DNA of 64,000 bases. It comes from Rhynchosporium graminicola (lineage: Eukaryota > Ascomycota > Leotiomycetes > Helotiales > Ploettnerulaceae). Positions 24,783 through 37,442 of this stretch are shown piece after piece (position 1 is the stretch's first letter; each line of letters begins with the position of its first letter). Location: positions 1,097,580 to 1,161,579 of the forward strand of contig FJUW01000013.1 of assembly GCA_900074885.1 (NCBI GenBank). The letters are read 5' to 3'. The position numbers and the translations under genes were made by a program. The notes beneath the pieces were generated by a model. It ran no database searches and had not been told where the DNA came from. It saw only the letters and a program-made list of their open reading frames with translations.

Positions 24783-27700
24783 TCTTATATATATAAGCTA
24801 TAGAACCCGCGAGATAAAGGGCGCTTTAAAAGCTATACGGAACTTAAGGACTAAAGGAGTAGTCAGGTTCCGAATGAAAATCGCGAGGTTTAGCTAAAGG
24901 GTCTATATATATATAGTACTAAAACTAGCTTTTCTATTAATCTTGGGGAACTCGTAGAAAGTATAAAATAAGATTAGGATAACGCCTGAAAAATAATAAT
25001 ACTATTATAGCCTAGTAAAGAAATAAGTAATAGAAGGATATAACTACTACTTATATACAGATAATAGTAATTATACCTTAGTATCTACTATAATATTAGA
25101 AGATATAAAAATAGCTCTTTAGGATAAAGAAGAGCTAACTCTAGACTAACTTAAAAATATTCTCCCTTTAGAGATTTAAGGTATAGCTCTACTCTTTTCT
25201 AAGTAGGAAGTAGAGAAACTAGCTCCTTATTAACTAGGTATTAACTATCGAATCGATATCTGCGAATAATTAGATAGGTCCTCTATTGCCTTATTATAAA
25301 GTCTACTATATAGTATATCTAAAGATAAATTACTAGCGCTAAGAAAGTTATTAAATAGCTTCTTAGAAAAGGATATATATAGCTTAGTACTTCAGAAGCA
25401 ATAGCTCTTATCCTTTTTATATAGAAGCCCGGGGGAGGTCTAAGGTTCTACTACGACTACCGAGTACTAAATACTATTACGAAGCTAGAGTAGTACCTAT
25501 TACTATTAATACCGGAGACTTTATAGAACCTCACGGGTACTAAATAGCTTACTAAAGTAGATATAGTTTTAGTATTTTATTAAATACGTATAGCGTTACG
25601 TCACGAGTATAAAATAGTCTTTCGTATAAGATTTAGGTCTTTTAAATAGCTCGTATATCCTTTTAGATTATTAAGAGCTCCGGCGAGTTTCTAGCGGTAT
25701 ATTAATATTTTATTAAGGGAATAATTAGACGACTTTACCTTAGCTTATATAGATAACGTAATTATTTACTTGGATAGCTCTAAAGAAGACTACTTCGAAA
25801 AGGTCCGAACTATTCTCTATAAACTTTAGGACGATAGACTATACTTAGATCCTGGAAAGAGCGAGTTCGTATATAAGAAGCTTAAATATCTAGGATTTAT
25901 TATATATATTAATAGAAAGAGTATAGGTCCTAATCTAGAAAAAGTAATAGTAATTAAGGACTAAGCGTAACTTAAGACTTAGAAAAAGGTATAATATTTC
26001 TTAGGATTTATAAACTTCTACTAAATATTTATAGCGAACTACTCAAAGCTAGCTACGCCCTTAATACTATTAATAAGGAAAATCGCTTATTCTCCTAGGG
26101 AAAACTAAAGGAGAAAGTATTTAAGGCCCTAATAGAGAAGTTTTATAATACTCTAGTACTTATATACTAGGATCCGAGACTCTAGATATTCTTAGAAACT
26201 AATTATAATAGATTCGCGATAGGAGGCGCTCTCTTATAAGAAAAGGATAGAGTCTAATAACTAGTAGGCTTCTTCGCTCAGAAGCTAAATAAAGCTGAAA
26301 TCAATTACGATATCTATAATAGGGAGATACTAGTAGTAATTACTTACTTGAAATTCTAAGCCCTTAAGTTAAAAGTATATAGCTCTTTTATAATTTAGAT
26401 AGATTATAAGAACCTTAAGTATTTCATAACTAAGAGATAGCTATCAGAGCGTTAAGTATACTAGTATAAGACCTTAGTATTAATTAATTTTACCTTAGTA
26501 TATAGACCGGGATTTAAAGCTATTATCCCGGATACCTTATTATAAAAGAAGTAAGATATATTAAGAGTAAGTAATATGAATTTAAAGTTCTGCAGGTTTT
26601 TGGACTCGGAATACGTAATAAACTAGCTAGCTTTAGAAGGGGAAAATAAGATAAGAGTAGTACTTATATCTACTTAGCTATTAATTATACCCTCCGGCTA
26701 AGTTCCTACTTTAGACTTAGTAGTAGCTAGAGGCCTTTTCTAAGATAAAAAACTAAACAACTTATAAGATATTATAATATATTAAACTATACTATACTTA
26801 TTATAAAATAAGGTCTAATCTTTCCTAAGCGAAATTAAGATCAAAATCTAAGTTAATAACTATAGTATAGATATAAAGAACTACTTATATTACTATAGAA
26901 AGTTATAAGTACTAGGCGCCCTAGTTATACTAGAGTCTAACTATAAAATAATAGACCCTAAGACTCTCGAAAATAATACTCTAAGGATAAGGCTTATCTA
27001 GTCTATCTATAACTTACCGGTTTATAGTTATCTAGGGCGGGACTCTATTATATCGATACTAGGACGCTCTTTCTACTAGTTACTATAGTCGAGGTATATA
27101 AGATAATTCTTAAGGAACTATAACTATTATAGGAGAAATAAAATATAGAGGGAATATAAGTACGAACTCTTAAGACTACTACTAGTTTCTAACTAATTCT
27201 TCTAAGAGATATCTATAGATTTTATAACTAACTTACTAGACTCTTAAGGTAACTATTATCTTTAGGTAATTAAAGACTAGTTAAGTAAATAGGTAGTCGT
27301 CGAAGCGATACCTAGTATAAAAGCAGAGGAATACGCTAAGAAATTCATAGAATACTAAGTAAGAAACTATAAGATACCGCGAGCGATTATAAGCGATTGA
27401 AGTATCAACTAGATAAGTATATTTTAGAAGACCTTTTATCGCTTAATTAGTATATAATAGAGACTTATCTCCGGATATTACTTATAAACTAATAGAGGAC
27501 TAGAAAAGCTAAATTAAGATATCTAAGCTTATCTATAGAACTTTATTAATTAAGAGTAATCTGACTAGAAAAAGTAGCTCTTTATAGCTTAGTTAGTATT
27601 AAACGAATATTACTACGCGAGCCTCAGGATAAGCTTATTCTTTATTATATATAATTATAAAGCGCTATTACTTATCTTATTAGAAATAAAGCCCGAGATT

Positions 27701-28283
27701 AACTCCTAGCAACTATCGAGCGAATAAGCGGTAGTATTTATAGAGGAGATAAAGAAGATTACTAACTTATACTAGTCGAATATAGCAGTATCTGCCTAGA
27801 GATAAGAATATAATACTAATAAGATAAGGACTCTAGCTCTAGTATACTAGAAGAGAGATAAAGTATAATTAGACTTATATAACTACTAAATAAATCGACT
27901 AAAAAAGAGTCTTAATACGAAGCACGCTAAGTACGTAGTAGATAAAGTATTATCGCTAGTAGCTATTCGTTTATCTAGGGTCCTTAGTAATATTTACTTA
28001 GTATTTCATATAGATCTATTACGACTAGCGAGCTACGACTTATTATCTAAGTAGGAGACTAACGATAGTTAACCGAAGCTTATACTATTCGAGACTTACG
28101 AAGAATAGTAAGTAGAGGAGATTCTTTACGCTAGAGATAAATTAAGAAGAAAAGGGAAAAGTAAGGAAATACTAGTAAAATAAGTAAGTTATTATAAAGT
28201 TATATAGGAACCTATTAAAGACCTATTAGATACTATAGCTATAGATAAGTTTAAAACTAAGTATAAAGATATTAAGTACTATA
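24783..28283 (+). pseudogene. Pol relic of element A
   Basis: RT segment at about 25410-25480 (PGGGLRFYYDYRVLN), active site YIDN at 25746-25757 (from YIDD), RNase H remains around 26150-26560, and integrase remains around 27170-27660. A chromodomain-like tail (VEEILYARDK, then a KSKEILVK segment) lies near 28110-28270 just before E1. RT, RNase H, integrase and chromodomain are in Gypsy chromovirus order. Heavily interrupted by TAG/TAA. Confidence 0.82.
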
Positions 28284-28465
28284 TGTAATGGGTCTGTGCG
28301 CCTAGTGCCTCCCACTCCTGTATTTCAGAATTAGCGAGGAAGGAAGAACTTTCTCTCCTTAGCAATTAGTTTCTATATTAACCAGATTATTACTAGCGAA
28401 CCTCTAGCGATTATTCTACTATTCTATTATGCCTATTTACCTTAGCGTACTAAGTGATTATTATA
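28284..28465 (+). repeat. 5' LTR of element E1
   Basis: 182 bp; starts TGTAATGGGTCTGTGCG. Matches 34944-35125 and, inverted, 59137-59318. Confidence 0.93.
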
Positions 28466-28699
28466 TTCTAATTACTTTTACTTAACATTAGCTTAAATAG
28501 TTATAATAGCTTAAAGCGGAGAATCCTCTACTGCGTTAACCTGACTTATACTCTAAGATAACTCTATTAGGGCCTAGATAATACCCGGCGATATACTAGT
28601 AGATAACCTTTTAGTTCTATAAGAGAAACTCCGATCGCTAAAGAAACGGAACGATATCCTAGATAACCTTATAGTTAAGTGCCGACGAATATTCGGCGA

Positions 28700-31600
28700 A
28701 AACCTTACTTAATACCCTCCGGAAGCTACTATAAGAGCACGACTCTACTAAGCTTATATATCCGAAGACCTTACTCTAAGCATAGAGAGAGATACTAATC
28801 GATTAGTAGCTCTTGAAGAATCGCTAATTCCTCGCTAGGATAAAAGTAAATATATAATTCCACCGGAATACGAGGGCAGAAGCTAAAGAGAGCTTACTAA
28901 GTACTTATAAGCTTATAACTGAGTCTTCGACTACGATACTAAAGGGTATCTAACTGATCTTATTAAGATTAAATAAGTAGTAATACTACTCCGTAAGGAA
29001 CTAGCGAACGCCTAAGAAAGGTTCAGGAAGTATACCCTAAATACCCTTTATAAGATAACCTAGGAAAGTTATAAAAAGTTCCTAGCGAATCTCTAGTTAC
29101 TCCCTATCTTACGAAGGGTAGCTAACTCATAGGCCTACGAGAACGCTCGCTAAAGGCTAAGTTAACTAATTAGGGAGTTCGTAAATTACCTTAAAGAAAA
29201 AGAGGAATAACTCGAACCCTTTACTAAGCGCTAATTACGAGATATCTTATTTAATAAGATCCGCCCGGAGATTCGCCAGAAAATTGTCGAGAATAGCTAA
29301 GCTAATAGACTTTAGACCTAAGACTAAGTTATTTCTGCTATTACTCTTTAAGAGACCTATACTCTATCTAGAGGTACTAATAGTAATAAAAGACAGAAGG
29401 AACCTGAAGAGTAGAAATATAAGGAGTTAAATACGAAGAAGAACGACTCGTATAAGCACTAGCGAAGAACTAATAATCGATAAGATAAGAGCTAATAAAG
29501 ATAAGAAGGGAGGAAAGATCTAAATAGTATCCTTATTAGGGATCGGCCGATAAGACGGGATATCTCTAAGGTTTAGTACTACTCTTATAATAAATATAGA
29601 TATATCTCTCCGAACTATCTAAAATTAAATACCGGCGATACTAAAGATAAACGCTAAGGAAAGCTATAACTTATAGTATCTTCTATATCCGGACCGGGTT
29701 TATTAGATAATAAGATAGAAATCTAAATAAAGATTCTATCCTAAAGTAAGTAGAAATCGATAACTGCCCTTATTAATAGTAGAGTAGAAAATAACTTTAT
29801 ATCAAGACTAGTTACTAAAGAATACGAGCTTGAACTTACTAGCGAAAGACTAAGGACTTTCTAGATACTTTTACAGAATAAAGGCGTTATCTTCGGTACT
29901 ATAGTTACTTAGGTAGAGATAGCCGATTCGATTAGATAGACTAGAGTTAATACTCTTCGGCTAAGAGTTATTAATATGCTAGGTATAGACCTGATATTAA
30001 GGTAACTATAGTTAGAGGATATAGATCCTCAGATAAGCTTTAAGAATAAGTAGTAGAAGTTCCCTTATAATTTGAAGGACTCTAATAACCTTAATATTAT
30101 AGCACCTCGAGCTTTTGCGACTCTTATTAATAAATAGAAATCTCCTATATATACTATAATACCTAACTTACGTATAATACGCTAGATAGATACTAGCGAT
30201 ACGCCTACTATTCCCTCCGCATATAGTAACTTTAAGGACGTATTCTCTAAGGAGAAAGGAAGTGAGCTACTCCTATTAGAGGGCCGTTAATACGCTATCG
30301 AGTTAGAACTAGGATTAAAGATACCTTATTCTCTAATCTATAACCTTTCTGAGAAGGAACTAGAGGTTCTCCGGGAATACCTCGACTTATTAGAGGCGAA
30401 GGGTTAGATAAGGAAGAGTAAGAGTCTTATAGGTGCACTTATTCTTTTTATACTTAAGAAAGATAGTAGCCTTCGATTATATATTAATTACTAGGCTCTG
30501 AATAAAATTATAATTAAGGATCAGTACCCTCTACTATTAATCAGCGAAACGCTAGATAAGCTCCGGGATACTAGAGTATTTACTAAACTGGACTTATAAA
30601 ACGCTTACTACTATATCCGAATTCGCTAGAGTAATAAATAGAAGATTATATTTCGTACCTAATATAAGTATTATAAGTATCAAGTTATACTATTTGGATT
30701 ATTAAACGCACTAGCGACTTTCTAGGTATTTATTAATAATACGCTAGCGGGCCTTGTCGATATTACTTATATTATATATCTTAATAATATCCTGATCTAT
30801 TCTGCCGACCCTTTATAATATGAATAATATATCTGCTAAGTACTCGAGAGACTTCGATATATAAACCTCTTTATTAAGTTATTAAAGTACTCTTTTAATA
30901 CTAAAAGTATAGAGTTTCTAGGATATATTATCTCCTTAGCTAGCGTTTTAATAAATATAAGCCGGATAGATACTATTAGGGAATAGCTAGAGCCTGAAAG
31001 TATTAGAGATATATAAGTCTTTATTAGTTTTATAAACTTCTACTAGCGATTTATCATAAGATTCTTAGCGATTACCTAACCTCTAATAAGTTTAATAAGT
31101 AGTAAGAAGAAAGGGTAACTTACTCCTGCTTTTAGATAGAGTATTATAGAAAGGGAGGCTTTTAACGCGTTAAAAGATATATTTACTATAGTACCTTTTC
31201 TTATGCACTTCGATCTACTGAAGCCGAGAAAGCTAGAGACTAACGCTTCTAGGTTTATTATTACGGGAATTCTCTCTTAGCCCAGAGAGTAGCCGGCGAA
31301 AGAAGAGGAAAAGGCTATCTAGCACCCTATCGCGTTCTTTAGTAAAAAGCTAGAACCTGCTGAGTTAAATTATAAAGTATATAACTAAGAACTCCTTATA
31401 ATTATTAAGTGTTTTATATACTAGAGGTATTACCTTAAAGGTAGTATAGCTTTAGTTAAGGTATTAATAGACTATAGTAACTTCTATTACTTTATGACTA
31501 TGACGGTATTAAGCTAGCGATAAGCTAGATAAGCTCTAGAGTTATCTAAGTATAACTTTATATTAAGTTATAGATAAGGGAAAAATAATCCCGCTAATAG

Positions 31601-33500
31601 ACCGTCGAGAAGGCCTAACTATAAGCCGGCGAAAGATAAGGAAAATATTATACTTCCTACTTTATAAAACAAGCTACGAAATATAATTAAAGATAAGTTA
31701 ATCTGCGTACCTAGTAAAGCTAGCGATACGATAGAGAGTAACTAGCGTCCGAACGATAGTATATTATACTAGTTAACTTAGATTCTATAACCTACTAATA
31801 ATACTTCTTTAAAAGGAGTATCGATCGAGGCTATAGATACGACTTCTACGCATAACTAGCGATATATACATATAAAGCTTAATAGTTCATAGAACTTATT
31901 TGGAGGTCTAGAAACCCTCTTAAGAGGCGCTAGCGAGGAGCCGGGCGCTAGCTAGTATAGCTATAGATATACTATACTACGGTTTTTAATAGCAAGAATT
32001 ATAAGAACAGAAAAAGTAAACCCTAAATCGAACTAAATTCTCTTAACGCTTATAAAGCTATAGAAAAGGGACGCTTTTACTATTAAGAAGTTAGCTAGAT
32101 TACAGAAAACTAGAGATACAGATTAGAGTATCGATAGCGAAGGACTACTTAGATACTAGCGAAAGGCTTACGTTCCGCTAAATAAAGCTATCTATACTAA
32201 AATCATGAAGATATACTATAATAATCTAACTATAAGCTATTTTAGTTAAGATAAGACGCTAAAGCTTATCTAGCGAAAGTACTATTAGCAGAAGATAAAG
32301 CTAGATATTAAAGAATACGTTAAAAGTTACGATATTTATTAAAGGATAAAGGTAAGAAGAATAAAGATAGCTAGCGAGATATAAGCGCTTAGCTAGCTAA
32401 GTAAGCCGTTTAAGTCTATAACTATAGACTTTATTATAGATCTGCTACCTTATAAAGGGAGCTCTATAGGAAGAATCTCCGATAGTTTACTAGTGATCGT
32501 CGATAGATATACTAAAGATATAGAGTATATTCCTTACTTGAAGATAATTAATACGCTAGGCTTAGCTCGGCTATTTATCGACTATTAGTTTAAGGACTAC
32601 GGATTACCTGCGGTTATTATTACTAATAGAGGTTCTGTTTTCACTTCTAAGTTCTAGTAAGAGGTATACTTCTACCTTCGAATAATAAGAGGTCTTTCAA
32701 CGGCGTTTCACTTATAAACTAATAGGTAAACGGAATAATAAAACTAAGCTATAGAAGTATAGCTATAGTATTTCGTATACTATCTTTAAGATAATTAGGT
32801 AGACCTATTACCTATAGCGAAATTCGCGTATATAAATATATATTATAAGGCTATTAGAATGACTCTAAATAAGGCTAAGTATAGAATTACGCTAGATAGT
32901 TGCTAGGGTATCGAGGACGATCCTATAAGAGGGGAGATACCTACTGCTAAAGAAAGAGCAGAAGAAGTAATTAAGAAACGCTAAGAGCTAGAGAATAGCT
33001 AGTAAAGAACTAAAGAAACCTAGGCGAAGTAGTATAATAAGAACTATCGACTAGTTGAATTCAAAGTAGATTAATAAGTCCTACTCTTAGTAAAGAATAT
33101 CAAAACTATTCGATCGAGTAAGAAGCTAGACTACTAATTTCTAAGGCTATTTAAGATTAGCGAAAGAATTAGAAAGCAGGTATATCGATTAGATTTACCT
33201 ACTAAGTATAGTCGGCTATATAACGTCTTCTATATCTCATTATTAGAACTATACTAGTAAAGGCCCGGCGAGTCGTCAGAAGTTATTTAACCTGACCTTA
33301 TTAATAGCGAAGAATCATAGGAGGTCGATTCCTTACTAGACTAGCGAGTAGTTAGAGGGAGAGAATAATTCCTAGTAAGATAGAAGGAGTTTACTTCCGC
33401 TTATAATTCTTAGGAGCTAAAAGAAAACCTCTAGAGACTCTAGAAAGAAATTAAAGCTTTAAAAAATCAAAACGCTATAGAAAGACCGGCGAAACGCTAG
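28700..33500 (+). pseudogene. Gag-Pol relic of element E1
   Basis: Gag zinc knuckle at 29577-29618 with CxxCxxxGHxxxxC spacing and all ligands changed to Tyr. [22 protein letters not shown] segment at about 30440-30490 and active site YLNN at 30777-30788, where both Asp of YLDD became Asn. RNase H about 31170-31500. Integrase about 32400-32800, with IITNRGSVFTSKF (from ITDRG) near 32617-32656. A chromodomain-like tail near 33310-33420 (EVDSLLDQRVVRGREQFLV). All frames broken by TAG/TAA. Confidence 0.85.
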
Positions 33501-33714
33501 CGAAAGTGAAATAATACTTATAAAAGGATATATACCTTTCTGTTTTTTCCTATAGGGTTTTATAGTTTTAAAGGTATATTAGAGATTATAAATCTAGTAG
33601 AGGTCTAAGGGGAAAAAGAGGTTTTATTATCTATACGGATCGCTAGTAAACTAGCCCTTACCGGATAAACTCTGATATATCGCTAAAGAAAGTTTACTTA
33701 ATAACCTCCTGATT

Positions 33715-34660
33715 AGTAGTATTCACGTCCCTATCCGGGACTTCCTCTCTATTAACCTCTAGCTATATATCTAGTGAAGCTACCTATAGAAAGAATCTAG
33801 TATAAATAGTATAGAAGTCCTTCGCTGAAGATTAGTAAGGAAATCGCTAGAGAGATTAATTTATACTATGCGGAGACTATGAATTTCCTCCAGAAGAGTA
33901 GTATTTATAATATTAATAGTAGTAGTGACTTTAGCTATAGAGCGCAGCGTATACCCAGATACCTTAGCGATTGCCGACGTAATACTAAAGGATAGCTCGG
34001 TATTAGAATTAATAACTAGCTTCTAAGGAGATTTAATAGCTATAGTATTACTAACTTTAGAAGTATAATTAGCCCGCTTCTTCTCTATATTAAAGTATAC
34101 CTAGGTAATCTTTAATACTTCTCCGTAACTCTCGCCTATTACTACTTTTAAAGCTATATCTTATAGTTAGCTAAGAATACTTATTAGGACAGCTAGAACC
34201 TTATCGGCTATTAGCTAAGTATTCGCTAGAGAGAGGAAATTTATACTTATATCCTCGTAAGATTTACCCTTCTTAATATAGTCTATATACTTACTAGTAA
34301 TAGAGTTAGGAGCTAAAGTGCACTTTAACTCAGGGAATAAAGTATACTCGCTAGCGTATCGCAGGTAAGTCTCCGGACGCGGTATCTCCTTATTTACCTT
34401 AGCACGAGCTTTCGACTTTATCTGCGTATTCTTTCGACTAGTATAGAGGGTCTTGTTATAACAGGCAGAAAAGCTACTATCTTAGCTCGGCTCGCCTTTA
34501 GTATTCTCGTTATTATCTTCTGCTCGCTAGCGCTTAGTCGATAACCCGCTAGCGACTACGGTTTTTCCCTTATTAATAAGAGTAAAAGTATTACTAGAAG
34601 GAAGGGCATCTTTAAGCGAACTACTAGTAGCGCGCTTACGAAGGTTCTTAGGAGCTAAAA
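33715..34660 (-). pseudogene. Antisense accessory reading frame of family E (copy in E1)
   Basis: Lies between pol and the 3' LTR and reads opposite to gag-pol. The same protein can be read in E2 at 59607-60560, with the same frame throughout. It starts LAPKNLRKRAASSS (about 34658 leftward) and carries a Lys/Arg-rich N-terminal third. A central block follows containing IPRPETYLRYA, LKCTLAPNSITSKYIDYIKK and INFLSLANT. The C-terminal part is less distinctive, to roughly residue 315. The only interruptions are TAG/TAA at Gln/Trp-type positions, as expected for RIP of a once-open frame. I do not recognise the family; it is not RT, integrase or an obvious envelope protein. Confidence 0.65.
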
Positions 34661-34943
34661 GGTTAAGTTAGTACTACCTAATACCTTATATTTATAACTT
34701 ACGTATAGTTATTATTATTATTATTAGTTATTTAAGAAGGGAGAGAAGAAAGAAGGTTAAGAGTTATATAGAGGAGTTACCTAGCGCTATACCCTGTATT
34801 CTAGCTTTACTAATAATAAAGAAGAATCAGAATAAAGGTAAATCCTAAAAGGAATACCTCGCCGGCGCCTCGCTAAAGTATCGCCGGCTAGAGTATTTTA
34901 ACGCCTTCACTTCTAGGATAGAAGTATTTAAGAGGGGAGATAT

Positions 34944-35125
34944 TATAATAAGTCTATACGCCTAGTGCCTCCCACTCCTGTATTTCAGAATTAGCGAGAA
35001 AGGAAGAACCTTCTCTCCTTAGTAATTAGTTTCTATATTAACTAGATTATTACTAGCGAACCTCTAGCGACTATTCTACTATTCTATTATGCCTATTTAC
35101 CTCAGCGTACCAAGTGATCATTACA
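34944..35125 (+). repeat. 3' LTR of element E1
   Basis: 182 bp; starts TATAATAAGTC after the purine tract and ends CATTACA, followed by CTATA. Confidence 0.93.
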
Positions 35126-35130
35126 CTATA

Positions 35131-36442
35131 ATAGACTTAGATAAGTATAAGAGAAAAAGAAGAAGAAGAGAGGATCTGCTTATTTTCAGGCGAGTTAATA
35201 GTATTAATAAGCGGAGTTCGGATTTCTTTTTATATAATTTTATTAATTAAAAAAGTAATATAATATAACTTAACGAATTTCCCTAGGACCTTATACTAAA
35301 TAAAAATAGCTAGCTTAGTTAGCTCTACGAGGACCTAAAACTAAGGTAAGAGGGACCTTACTAGCACTATAGCAGTTAGCGATATAAAGTAAATAGAGTC
35401 CAGGAAACTTATATCTAATCTTACTAGATAATAATATTAGTAACTAAATTAGTTACTTTAGTAGTAATAAGCTTAAAATAAGTAATTAGTGATAAAATAT
35501 AAGTAAAGTCCGAGGATAGTTATAAGGAGAGAAGACCGGCGGCTTAGAGAGGCTTTAAGGCCTTCTAAGCCTTAAGGACCTTACTAAGATCGTAATAAGC
35601 GTTAGAGCTAAATAAGTAGTTAGTAATAGAAAGCGAGCGGAATCTAATAACTTATATAGTATCTCTATTAGTAGAGCGAATCCAGATAGTATAAGTAATA
35701 TATATTATTTAAGAACTAAGTAGTTAGCGATATTTTCCTAGTAGAGCTCGGGATAAATATATAGGTTTTTATAGTTCTTACGCTTATAAGAATAAGTCGT
35801 ATAAGCGTAGGAGCAGGTAGATTATATAAGTTAGTATATATTAAGCGAAAATAGGCAGGATCTAACTTATATTCTAGTTAATATAGTCGACCCCGGAGAG
35901 AGTATAAGTAGAGTAGTAGATAATAGAAGATATCTGACTCCGATTAGTAGTAAGCGAGATATAGTATTTTTAAAGCAGAGATAGCGAAAGGGAAAAAGTA
36001 ATTAATACTAGATAATCTTATTAACTTATAGTTAGTAATAGTTAATTAAGAAGAAGGGAATTAGTTTATAAAGTAATAGAAAGAGGTATATATATAGCTA
36101 AGGCGGGGATATTTACCGATTTAATTAATAATAAGAGGAAGAGTAATAATAAAGAAACGAGAAGACGCAATTAGCTTTACTATTATTATGAGTTATATAA
36201 ACGAATAACCGAAAGCCTTATACGACTTTAGTAGTATTATTAATTATTCCGTTACTATTAGTTCACTATTATACTCTGTCGGTCTGCTATTATTATTAAC
36301 TTCTAAGCGAAGTCGGCATATCGTAGATATAATAGGCCCTAACGAATCGGAACCGTAACACGGGACTATATATAATAGAGCGGGATACAGGTCGTTAAAG
36401 GCGAACCCTAATATAAGATAAGCAGAGGGAGGAGGGGAGTAA
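35131..36442 (+). other. 3' non-coding part of element A
   Basis: Continuation of element A after the E1 insertion. RIP-degraded and purine-rich in places, with no recognisable Gypsy domain. It ends in the purine tract that abuts the right LTR of A. Confidence 0.6.
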
Positions 36443-36610
36443 TATAAGGGGCGAGCCCTAGGATTAAGTACCGGCGATACTTATACTTACTAAGCCTAGC
36501 GGTACCTATATGTTTTCCTTCGGAGCTAGACTAGAACCTGACTCTCTCCTGTATCGAACTTCTTGAATACTACACTTGACCATCTGCGTACGCGTTGCTC
36601 ACCCGTGATA
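36443..36610 (+). repeat. 3' LTR of element A; edge of the AT-rich block
   Basis: 168 bp, partner of 9115-9282. It ends ACCCGTGATA and is followed by AGAGT. Its right half keeps many more CpA/TpG than its left half, so the RIP signature fades over this LTR toward the gene island. Confidence 0.9.
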
Positions 36611-36632
36611 AGAGTAGATTGAAATTACCTTT

Positions 36633-36691
36633 GATTAGATTAGAGTAGAAGTTCATCCTCTAATCTAATAAACTTCTACTCTAATCCAATC
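36633..36691. repeat. 21-bp inverted repeat next to the element A insertion site
   Basis: Arms at 36633-36653 and 36671-36691 pair at 20 of 21 positions around a 17-base loop. Core ATTAGAGTAGAAGTT opposite AACTTCTACTCTAAT. The left arm includes GATTAGATTAGAG, the same motif that forms the target site of element A at 9101-9114. Confidence 0.8.
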
Positions 36692-37383
36692 CAATCTTTT
36701 CGAACACTGTCTGGAAGCTTCTCCTGGTTGATTTCATCTACTGAGATATCCTGTTGTAGGCCTGTATATCAGTTCCAGGGCTTCAGGGTCGTGTTAGTTG
36801 GAAAGTGGCGACAGGGCAATGTGGTGCGCAGAAATCAACCTCCTTCACCCCCCTTGACAGCGCACAGTGGGACTGACTGGCTGCACAGAGAAGTGGCACC
36901 ATGGGTTTTCGATATGCTGGAAAGGATATAGAGTAGTACATCACTTCTCCGTAGCACCTGTCGCGAATTGAGGACATCGTAAATCATTCATCGGTCAAAT
37001 TGGTCTCGGACATCTTCCCATGCTCAGCGGAATATTTCCCTAGGATAAGAGGGAGTGAATTTTTCGAATCGAGTGTGTCTTGGGTGCTTTTTCAAGTCCT
37101 CAGGTAACTATATCGACTCAACAGTACCACTGCAGACAGCAAGAGAAGAGCAGCCGCTCCCCCCCGCAGGTCCATGTCTTACTCTCGCAGATCCGACTGC
37201 TTTTCGCACCCTGAGTTCTAGCTCATATAAGCGATGCAATTCCCGTGAGGATTTCGAGGGGAGTGTCTGCAAAAGTCACCCGGATTGCGGCGTGCCGACT
37301 TCCTTGCTTCCTCACTTACTACATCCATCACGACCCCGAAAGCAAAAGTAAGATTATACGCGCAATATAGCGAGGGAGAAAGG

Positions 37384-37386
<3 letters not shown>

Positions 37387-37432
<46 letters not shown>
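37387..37432. repeat. (AG)23 microsatellite
   Basis: Uninterrupted AG dinucleotide tract of about 46 bp, followed by GCGAGCGAGCGG. Confidence 0.95.

Positions 37433-37442
<10 letters not shown>

Larger units (their letters stand above)
28284..35125 (+). mobile_element. RIP-degraded chromodomain Gypsy element E1, nested in A
   Basis: LTRs of exactly 182 bp at 28284-28465 and 34944-35125, flanked by CTATA (28279-28283 and 35126-35130). The termini form a TGTAATG/CATTACA inverted repeat, kept as TGTAATG in the left LTR and CATTACA in the right. The purine tract AAGAGGGGAGATAT lies just left of 34944. Pol lies on the plus strand. About 1.3 kb between the end of pol and the 3' LTR holds an antisense reading frame (separate entry). 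A second copy, E2, starts at 59137 in the opposite orientation. Confidence 0.94.
9115..36610 (+). mobile_element. RIP-degraded Gypsy retrotransposon A (host of nested B and E1)
   Basis: Outermost element of the nest. LTRs of 168 bp lie at 9115-9282 and 36443-36610, flanked by AGAGT at 9110-9114 and 36611-36615. A purine tract (GGAGGAGGGGAGTAA, about 36428-36442) precedes the right LTR, so the element is plus-strand. Its own sequence is 9115-10729, 24783-28283 and 35131-36442; the rest is later insertions B and E1 with their duplications. Gag remains lie left of B and Pol remains right of it, so B landed between the Gag zinc knuckle and pol. Removing the insertions leaves an element of about 6.6 kb. 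Confidence 0.92.

Noticed and set aside
36728..37351. Several 60-100 codon open stretches on both strands
   Set aside because: They overlap one another, share no motif, and lack a plausible splice pattern joining them.
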